NCBI RefSeq assembly: GCF_001274535.1
Contig: NZ_CP012410.1
Coordinates: forward strand, 682,001-746,000
Direction: 5' to 3'
DNA: 64,000 nt
From: Leptotrichia sp. oral taxon 212
Lineage (GTDB): Bacteria; Fusobacteriota; Fusobacteriia; Fusobacteriales; Leptotrichiaceae
This document shows, piece by piece, positions 57,732 to 64,000 of the stretch. Under the pieces are notes generated by a model. That model had not been told where the DNA came from. It saw only the letters and a program-made list of their open reading frames with translations, and made no database searches. Each line of letters begins with the position of its first letter. Position 1 is the first letter of the stretch. The translations under genes and the position numbers were made by a program.

Positions 57732-57777
57732 AAGGGAGACATATGATTGAATAATCAATCATATAAAAAAGAGTATG
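57732..57777 (+). promoter_or_regulatory. Hairpin-spaced ribosome-binding site of the BCCT gene
   Basis: SD AAGGGAG (57732-57738) is 36 nt from ATG 57775. The perfect 10-bp hairpin ATATGATTGA-ATAA-TCAATCATAT (57741-57764) lies between, leaving 12 nt. A three-codon ORF, ATG-ATT-GAA-TAA (57743-57754), sits in the hairpin. Confidence 0.7.
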
Positions 57778-59274
57778 AGTGAAAAAGTAAAAGATAATAC
57801 AGTTTATATAATTTCAGTTTCTATCATAACTCTGGTTGTTTTATGTGGTCTCATATTTCCCAAAGGATTTGAAACATCTGCAAATATTCTGTTAAAAGAA
57901 ATAGTACGTAATTTTGGCTGGTTTTACACGTTAGCAATGACATGTTTTATAGTATTTGCTGTCTGGATAGCTTATTTCAGCAAATATAAAGATATGAAAC
58001 TGGGTCCTGAAGATTCCAAGCCGGAATATAGTAATATTTCATGGTTTGCAATGCTGTTTTCAGCTGGTATGGGAATAGGACTGGTATTTTATGGTATATA
58101 TGAACCACTTTACCATTATGTTAATCCTATTGGATTTGATTCAATGTCAGTAGATGCTGCCAAGTTTGCAATGACAAAGTCATTTCTGCACTGGGGATTA
58201 CATCCATGGGCTAATTACAGTATATTAGGTCTGGGACTTGCTATTATGCAGTTCAGAAGAGGTAAGCCTGGACTAATTAGCAGCCTTTTTATACCTCTGA
58301 TAGGAGAAGAAAAAGCAAGAGGCTCTATAGGTAAGCTGATAGATATACTCGCTATATTTGCAACAGCGGCGGGTATGGCAACTTCTTTAGGTTTAGGTAC
58401 ATATCAGATTAGCAGTGGTCTTAACTATATGTTTAAAATACCTGAAACAACAATTGTTCAAATAATAATAGTAGTAGTTATAACTGTCATTTATACTTGG
58501 ACTGCAGTAACAGGTATTGATAAGGGAATAAAACTTATATCAAATTTGAATATGATTCTTGTAATTGCTTTATTGGCTCTATCAATTATATTTGGACCTA
58601 CAGTTGATATTCTTAATATTTTTGGTGAAAGCACAGGAAATTATTTACAGAGTCTGTTATCAAATACATTTGAAATTGGAGCTTTTAGTAAAACTGACTG
58701 GTATGGAGCCTGGACATTATTTTATTGGGCATGGTGGATAGCATGGGCACCATTTACAGGAACTTTTATAGCGAGAATTTCAAAGGGACGTACTATAAAA
58801 GAATTTATAAGCGGTGTTCTTATCGTGCCGTCAATAGTTTCATTTTTCTGGTTCTCAATATTTGGAGCCATAGATTTCTCAGTGGCTAAGGAAGTCCTGA
58901 TAGAAGCTTCAAAAAATGCTTCGACAGCTTTCTTTATTGTTATTAATAACATAACATTAGGAAATGTGATATCTGTTATAGCAATAGCACTGTTATTTAC
59001 ATTCTTCATTACGTCAGCAAATTCTGCAACATTTGTATTGGGTATGCTGTCACATAATGGAGATCTGAATCCTCCTAACTCTAAAAAGTTAGTATGGGGA
59101 ATTATACAGTCTGCATTGGCATTGTCATTAATGGTAGGTTCTGCAAACGGACTTAAGATGTTACAGACAATATCAATAGTTGCGGCTTTCCCTTTTGCTT
59201 TCATAATGCTGCTTACAATAATATCAGTAATGAAGGCGCTGAAGGAAGAGGAACAGTACAGTCAATTAAAATAA
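57775..59274 (+). CDS. BCCT family betaine/carnitine/choline transporter
   Basis: 499 residues, 12 membrane spans. Family marks: SAGMGIGLVFYGIYEPLYHY in the third span and the aromatic signature WYGAWTLFYWAWWIAWAPF (the betaine-binding box), then FIARISKGRTIKEFI. It imports quaternary ammonium compounds. First gene of module II, 13 nt before grdI, so betaine is the likely substrate. The N-terminus lacks a long regulatory tail. Its ribosome-binding site carries an inserted hairpin. Confidence 0.93.
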   Translation: MSEKVKDNTVYIISVSIITLVVLCGLIFPKGFETSANILLKEIVRNFGWFYTLAMTCFIVFAVWIAYFSKYKDMKLGPEDSKPEYSNISWFAMLFSAGMGIGLVFYGIYEPLYHYVNPIGFDSMSVDAAKFAMTKSFLHWGLHPWANYSILGLGLAIMQFRRGKPGLISSLFIPLIGEEKARGSIGKLIDILAIFATAAGMATSLGLGTYQISSGLNYMFKIPETTIVQIIIVVVITVIYTWTAVTGIDKGIKLISNLNMILVIALLALSIIFGPTVDILNIFGESTGNYLQSLLSNTFEIGAFSKTDWYGAWTLFYWAWWIAWAPFTGTFIARISKGRTIKEFISGVLIVPSIVSFFWFSIFGAIDFSVAKEVLIEASKNASTAFFIVINNITLGNVISVIAIALLFTFFITSANSATFVLGMLSHNGDLNPPNSKKLVWGIIQSALALSLMVGSANGLKMLQTISIVAAFPFAFIMLLTIISVMKALKEEEQYSQLK

Positions 59275-59287
59275 TGAGGAGGAAGAT

Positions 59288-60616
59288 ATGAAAAAATTAA
59301 GAATTCATAATTTTCATGTAAAAGATGTCGTATTTGGCGAGAAAACAAAATATGAAAATGAAATTTTGTATATAAACAAGGAAGAAGCTTTAAATTTTAT
59401 AAAGGAAGATAAACACATTACAAGCTTGGATATAGAAATAGCAAAGCCAGGAGAAGATATCCGTATAGTACCTGTAAAAGAAGCTGTTGAACCACGTGCA
59501 AGAAAGGATGGAAGAGCGGCATTTCCCGGAGTGACAGGAGATCTGGCTCCTTGTGGTGAAGGTGATCTTTATGCTCTTAAAGGGGTATCGGTACTTGGTG
59601 TAGGAATGCACTGGGGTTCATTTGGAGATGGACTTGTTGATATGTCAGGAGAAGGGCAGAAATATACAATATACGGAGAATTAATAAATATCTGTCTTGT
59701 TGCTGACACAGATGAAGAATTTGAAAGATATGAACAGCAAAAGAAAAACAGGGCTATAAGATGGGCAAGTCATAAATTTTCTGAATATCTCGCAAAAACA
59801 GTTTTAGAGCAGACAACAAACGACATAGAAGAGTATAATTTTGAAGCTGTAAGAAACAGAAAAGCAGAAATTGAAAAACTTCCAAGTGTTGTTCTTGTAA
59901 TGCAGCCTCAGTCTCAAATGGAAGAAATGGGATATAATGATCTTATATATGGATGGGATTTAAACCATTATGTACCATCATTTGTAAATCCTAATGAAAT
60001 ATTAGATGGAGCTATTATATCAGGTTCATTTATGCCTGCATCATCAAAATGGTCAACATATGATATGCAGAACTTCCCTATAATTAAGGAATTGTACAAG
60101 GAACATGGAAAATCACTTAATTTCCTTGGAGTTATACTTTCAAACCTTAATGTTTCACTGGAGCAGAAAGAAAGATCGGCAATATTTGTAGCGAATCTTG
60201 CAAAAGCTCTGGGAGCAGACGGAGCAATAGTAACTGAGGAAGGATATGGAAATCCTGATACAGATTACATAAGATGTATAGTTGCTCTGGAAGATGTCGG
60301 AGTTAAGGTAGTAGGAATAAGTAATGAATGTACAGGAAGGGATGGAGCGAGTCAGCCGCTTGTTGTACTTGATGAAAAAGCAGATGCTTTAGTTTCTACA
60401 GGAAACGTATCTGAAATGATAGAACTGCCTGCCGCAAAAAAAGTTATAGGGGAGCTTCAGTCATTAGCAAGAGATGGATTATCCGGAGGTTGGGCAGATG
60501 ATGAAATTTTAGGTCCAAGTGTAAGAAAAGATGGTTCAATTATAATGGAAAACAACGCAATGTTCTGTGGAGATGCTATAGCAGGATGGTCTATAAAAAC
60601 AATGAAAGAATTCTAG
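59288..60616 (+). CDS. grdI: Betaine reductase protein B, GrdI-type subunit
   Basis: 442 residues, paralogous to GrdE in module I: IAKPGEDIRIVPVKEAVEPR, AAFPGVTGDLAPCGEGDLYA, VTEEGYGNPDTD. At the place of the GrdE Asn-Cys cleavage site it reads SGSFMPASSKWSTYD (Ser247-Phe248), so no pyruvoyl group can form there. As I recall, betaine-specific protein B is not cleaved, which supports GrdI. The BCCT gene in front agrees. Start ATG 59288, SD gaggagg. With GrdH it activates betaine for reduction to trimethylamine and acetyl phosphate. Confidence 0.88.
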   Translation: MKKLRIHNFHVKDVVFGEKTKYENEILYINKEEALNFIKEDKHITSLDIEIAKPGEDIRIVPVKEAVEPRARKDGRAAFPGVTGDLAPCGEGDLYALKGVSVLGVGMHWGSFGDGLVDMSGEGQKYTIYGELINICLVADTDEEFERYEQQKKNRAIRWASHKFSEYLAKTVLEQTTNDIEEYNFEAVRNRKAEIEKLPSVVLVMQPQSQMEEMGYNDLIYGWDLNHYVPSFVNPNEILDGAIISGSFMPASSKWSTYDMQNFPIIKELYKEHGKSLNFLGVILSNLNVSLEQKERSAIFVANLAKALGADGAIVTEEGYGNPDTDYIRCIVALEDVGVKVVGISNECTGRDGASQPLVVLDEKADALVSTGNVSEMIELPAAKKVIGELQSLARDGLSGGWADDEILGPSVRKDGSIIMENNAMFCGDAIAGWSIKTMKEF

Positions 60617-60668
60617 TATAAATTTTATAAATATCCATTACAGGAAACTCATTTAGAGGAGGGAAATT

Positions 60669-61976
60669 ATGAAAAAAGCGATTCATTATATAAACCAGTT
60701 TTTTGGAGGAATAGGTGGAGAAGATAAGGCCGACTTCAAACCTGTTCTAAAAGAAGGAGTTATAGGTCCAGGAATGGCTCTTAACTCATTAATGAAGGAA
60801 GTTGAGATAACTCATACAATTATCTGTGGAGATAATTATATGGGATCTAATAAGGAAGAAGCTGTATCAGAAATTATGGATCTTATAAAAGATCTGAAAT
60901 TTGACTTCTTTATAGCAGGACCTGCATTTCAGGCAGGAAGATACGGTGTCGCATGTGGTAACATATGTGTAGCTGTAAAAGAAAAATATGATATCCCTGT
61001 ATTGACTTCAATGAATGTTGAAAATCCAGGAGTAGAAATGTTTAAAAAACAGTTGCCGATTTTTAAAGGTGGACATTCAGCCGCTTCGATGAAGGATGAT
61101 GCAAAACTTATTGCAAATTATGCTGATAAATTGGCAAAAAATGAAACACTTGATGGAGCAGAAGAAAACGGATACTTCTCAAGAGGAATAAGACATCAGA
61201 TATGGCTTGACTCTAAAGAAAGTGCTGCTAAGCGTGGTGTAGATATGCTAATTAAAAAACTTAATGGAGAAGAGTTTAAAACAGAATTACCTATATCTAA
61301 GAAGGATTTAATACCTGTTGCAACTCCTATAAAAAATTTAAAAGAAGCTAAGATAGCTCTACTTACGACAGGAGGTATCGTACCTGTGGACAACCCTGAC
61401 AGAATACAGTCTGCATCAGCTACAAGATGGGGAAGATATGATATTTCCAAAATGGATAGACTTAAATCAGGAGAATTTAAAACAATCCACGCCGGATTTG
61501 ACCCTGCAGCGGCAGATAATGATCCAAACGTAATAGTGCCACTTGATGTTATGAAAGATTTACAGAAAAAAGGTGTATATGGTAAACTGCATGATTATTT
61601 CTATAGTACTGTTGGTACTGGAACTACTCAGGCAGAAGCATCGAGAATGGGAAAAGAAATGCTTGAATATCTTAAGGCGGATAATGTAGACGGTGTAATA
61701 ATGGTTTCTACCTGAGGAACTTGTACGCGTTGCGGTGCAACGATAGTAAAAGAAATCGAGAAAGAAGGAATACCTATAGTTCAGATGTGTAACTTAGTTC
61801 CTGTTGCTCTTACTGTAGGAGTCAACAAAATAGTTCCAACAATATCGATTCCTTATCCTTTAGGAGATCCTGCTACGCCTAAAGAGGAACAATATGAACT
61901 AAGGGAACATAGAGTTTCAGTAGCATTAGAAGCATTGACAAAAGATGTGGATGGACAAACTGTATTTAAGGTTTAG
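60669..61976 (+). CDS. grdH: Selenoprotein GrdH of betaine reductase (UGA 61713-61715 = selenocysteine 349)
   Basis: 435 residues when the in-frame TGA is read through. N-terminus HYINQFFGGIGGEDKADFKP; at the codon VSTU-GTCTRCGATIVK with the UxxCxxC motif; C-terminus SIPYPLGDPATPKEEQYELR. Same plan as GrdB in module I. SECIS-like stem-loop after the UGA. SD gaggagg before ATG 60669. Expected to form betaine-specific protein B with GrdI; GrdA, GrdC and GrdD must come from elsewhere. Confidence 0.94.
61713..61742 (+). promoter_or_regulatory. Selenocysteine codon and SECIS-like stem-loop of grdH
   Basis: UGA 61713-61715, then 13 nt, then GTTGC (61729-61733), GGT, GCAAC (61737-61741); an outer C-G pair (61728/61742) makes it 6 bp. 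Confidence 0.8.
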
Positions 61977-61992
61977 ATACATGAAGCTGACT

Positions 61993-62015
61993 GAGGACTC
62001 TTATATGGGTCCTCT
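61993..62015 (+). terminator. Weak terminator-like hairpin between grdH and the DMT gene
   Basis: GAGGAC (61993-61998) pairs with GTCCTC (62009-62014), followed by TTTCT. It could reduce transcription into the transporter gene. Confidence 0.45.
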
Positions 62016-62043
62016 TTCTATAAAATTTCTTGGAGGGCTTTTT

Positions 62044-63126
62044 ATGTCAAAATTAGAAATTGCAAGTACCTCAGCTGATTTAGGAAAAGGAGATTTTAAA
62101 ACAAGTGTAAAATTGGATCTTCGATTTGGAATAGCGATATCAGTTCTTGCAGGAATGTGTTATGGGCTTTATTCTGCTTTTATTTCACTGGCAATGAACA
62201 GAGGAATCTGGAGTGAATGGAAAGGAGCAGGCACTGTACTTTCAAAATTTGCAGTCATATATATTGTCGGAGCGTTAGGAACAGCCTTAAATGACTCTAT
62301 AAGTGCAATCTGGGCATGGATTATAATCATAAAGAAAAGAAAATTTAGAGATGTTTTTGAAGCTCTTAAAACAAAACATGGGAAAAATATTGTTATTGCG
62401 GCAATAATAGGGGCTCCTATTGCAGGAACAGCATATATAACTGCATTACAGATGTCAGGTCCTATTATTATTCCTATTGCATCATTAACACCAGCTACAG
62501 GAGCAATACTGGGAAGAATAGTATTAAAACAGAAATTAAATGCAAGAAAAATTTTCGGAGTTTTTATCTGTGCTTCAGCCGGATTTATGATAGGAATGAG
62601 CAGTGTCAGGGAAATAAATAGTATTAACATATTTTTAGGATTGCTTATTGCGCTTGTTGCAGCTTTTGGATGGGGACTTGAAGGAGCTATAGCTGGTCAT
62701 AGCACAACATTTATTGATTATGAAATTGGAATTACAATTAGACAGACAGTTTCAGGAATTTGTAATTTTTTTGTTATACTGCCAGTTTTAGGTATTCTAA
62801 ATGGTAATATGCTAACTGTATTACAGATGCTGAAAGGAGCTGTAACCGATTCTTCAATCATATTTTTTATTATCAGTGGATTTTTTGGACTTTATGCATT
62901 TTCCTTATGGTATAAGGGAAATTCAATATGTGGTGCGGCACTGGGAATGGCATGTAATGCATCTTCTTTCTGGGGGCCGTTTTTCTGTTGGCTTCTTCTG
63001 GGAGTTATTTTAGGTGAAAAAGGCTGGTCTGTAGCACCCGTAGTATGGGTGGGAGCTGCACTGATAATAACAGGAATAACTTTTATAGCTTTGAATCCCT
63101 TAGATTTCTTTAAAAAGAAAAGCTAG
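62044..63126 (+). CDS. DMT-superfamily (EamA-like) transporter
   Basis: 360 residues from ATG 62044 (SD tggagg); longer upstream frames overlap grdH. About ten membrane spans in two repeats: LDLRFGIAISVLAGMCYGLYS, then IVIAAIIGAPIAGTAYI, and ALVAAFGWGLEGAIAGHS with the C-terminal VAPVVWVGAALIITGITFIA. DMT proteins move small metabolites. As the last gene of the betaine-reductase module it might export a product or import a substrate; no evidence fixes the compound. Confidence 0.8.
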   Translation: MSKLEIASTSADLGKGDFKTSVKLDLRFGIAISVLAGMCYGLYSAFISLAMNRGIWSEWKGAGTVLSKFAVIYIVGALGTALNDSISAIWAWIIIIKKRKFRDVFEALKTKHGKNIVIAAIIGAPIAGTAYITALQMSGPIIIPIASLTPATGAILGRIVLKQKLNARKIFGVFICASAGFMIGMSSVREINSINIFLGLLIALVAAFGWGLEGAIAGHSTTFIDYEIGITIRQTVSGICNFFVILPVLGILNGNMLTVLQMLKGAVTDSSIIFFIISGFFGLYAFSLWYKGNSICGAALGMACNASSFWGPFFCWLLLGVILGEKGWSVAPVVWVGAALIITGITFIALNPLDFFKKKS

Positions 63127-63205
63127 TTCTTTATATTAGCTTTTAGAATTTTCTTTTGGGAAAAGTTTGGTTTTTACATTATTTTTTAAAATAGATTGTA
63201 TATTT

Positions 63206-63904
63206 CTAGAATAAAATTTTCTTTGCCCTTTCTCGCAGATTTTCCTTTTTTAATGAAGCAATACAGACAAGGTCATTTCCTTTTTCATAATAAGGATTTT
63301 TCTGAAGAAAAAATTTTACATGATTATCTCTGAGTTCTTTATTTGTAATGTCAGCAATTCCTTCCTTGAGTGAGTCTTTTATATCATTATATTCAATGAC
63401 TCCTGTAACAGGATTGTATTCTTCAGGGTAGTGGATGCATCCAAAAAAGTCCATCAGGGATTTTATTTCTGGAGGAGTAGTTTCCTTGAAATTTGGATAA
63501 AATTTTTTAAGAAAAGTAGGTAAAATTTTGTAAGTCTTATGACCTTTTACAATGAGAAACCAATAAAAATTATCATACTGTTCTCCATATGTAAAGAAAA
63601 ATTTTGAAAAAACCTGAAACAGTGAAAAGCTTCCCCAGTTTTCCTTATGAATGACCGTATCTCCAGAAAATACACCATGTATATTTTTCCCTTTATAATT
63701 TAATGTTAATATTTTCTGAGTGGAAAATCCTTTTATCCTGTTTTCTCTATCTTTAAGAATAATACAATAGTCTTTCTCTAAAAAATCTTTAAAAAAGTTT
63801 TTTTCAGTAATATTATTGTAAAATTCTACCATTAAAAAATACATTTCTTTAAGCTGTTTTTTTGAAACTTGATTTATTTTTACAATGCTTCCTTCTAAGT
63901 CCAT
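63206..63904 (-). CDS. Hypothetical protein, possibly GNAT-like
   Basis: 232 residues, SD aggag before ATG 63904. KINQVSKKQLKEMYFLMVEF, then CIILKDRENRIKGFSTQKIL and NIHGVFSGDTVIHKENWGSF, resemble the beta-strand order of an acyltransferase of the GNAT type, but the acetyl-CoA loop is not clear. The rest is aromatic and lysine-rich. No named family. Leftward, convergent with the reductase operon. Confidence 0.6.
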   Translation of the reverse strand: MDLEGSIVKINQVSKKQLKEMYFLMVEFYNNITEKNFFKDFLEKDYCIILKDRENRIKGFSTQKILTLNYKGKNIHGVFSGDTVIHKENWGSFSLFQVFSKFFFTYGEQYDNFYWFLIVKGHKTYKILPTFLKKFYPNFKETTPPEIKSLMDFFGCIHYPEEYNPVTGVIEYNDIKDSLKEGIADITNKELRDNHVKFFLQKNPYYEKGNDLVCIASLKKENLRERAKKILF

Positions 63905-64000
63905 AGTAAATCCGCTCCTAAATTTTGAATTATTTTTTAATATATTATCTGATTTATGATTTTTTCAATTTAATTATACTGCTTTATAGAAATATTTACA

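Noticed and set aside
61785-61976. Separate 63-residue ORF after the grdH TGA
   Set aside because: Same reason: continuation of GrdH through selenocysteine.
1-64000. CRISPR arrays, tRNA genes, insertion sequences
   Set aside because: No regularly spaced direct repeats, tRNA cloverleaf sequences or transposase genes were seen on reading the window; a dedicated search could still find a divergent one.

Overview
The window is very AT-rich bacterial DNA with dense operons, strong Shine-Dalgarno (SD) sequences and frequent AGA/ATA/TTA codons. The order rpoB-rpoC-gmk-rpoZ-dnaG-rpoD, the proteins themselves, and selenoenzymes of amino-acid/betaine reduction point to an anaerobic, fermentative member of the Fusobacteriota, most likely near Leptotrichiaceae. 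That placement is inferred from gene content and style, not from a search.

Layout. 1-13.3 kb: 3' part of rpoB, an unexpected BPL_N-type protein, rpoC, gmk, rpoZ, dnaG (zinc ligands missing), rpoD, a degenerate sigma-like paralogue, a Nif3-family protein, a tiny lipoprotein and RNase P RNA. 13.4-19.4 kb: nadK, recN, a tyrosine recombinase, small conserved proteins and murA. 19.5-22.5 kb (minus): pcp with DUF969/DUF979 membrane proteins and a helix-turn-helix coiled-coil protein. 22.6-26.3 kb: metallophosphoesterase, RNA methyltransferase, a DhaM-like PTS protein, rimM, a frame-disrupted trmD and a gamma-carbonic-anhydrase-like protein. 26.3-29.1 kb: four small secreted proteins forming two paralogous pairs. 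29.1-45.9 kb: rlmB-like methyltransferase, leuS, NmrA-like protein, a J-domain membrane protein, an OpuC-type osmolyte ABC transporter with its MarR regulator, mnmA, a branched-chain aminotransferase, a candidate small RNA, two flavoproteins, an Xaa-Pro peptidase and a CPBP protease. 46.1-51.3 kb: a 5'-truncated YfcC-like carrier, a hypothetical protein and two tandem mgtE genes.

51.4-63.1 kb is the most distinctive region. It holds two substrate-specific 'protein B' modules of the glycine/betaine reductase family. Module I is grdE-grdB-NSS transporter-grdX. Module II is BCCT transporter-grdI-grdH-DMT transporter. Both GrdB-type proteins are split by an in-frame UGA that must be read as selenocysteine, each followed by a SECIS-like stem-loop. 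A third UGA/SECIS copy lies between the modules in a 114-codon GrdB remnant with its own SD and terminator. Both modules are preceded by homologous promoter-leader regions, so they are probably co-regulated. Shared components GrdA, GrdC and GrdD and the selenocysteine machinery are not in the window. OpuC import, BCCT import and GrdH/GrdI together suggest that betaine is both osmoprotectant and electron acceptor.

The most unusual general observation concerns translation starts. In five unrelated genes (Nif3-like, rlmB-like, leuS, Xaa-Pro peptidase, BCCT) the SD lies 27-45 nt from the start codon, and a perfect hairpin of unrelated sequence fills the gap. Looping out the hairpin leaves 12-14 nt in every case. 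This looks like a recurrent hairpin-spaced ribosome-binding architecture.
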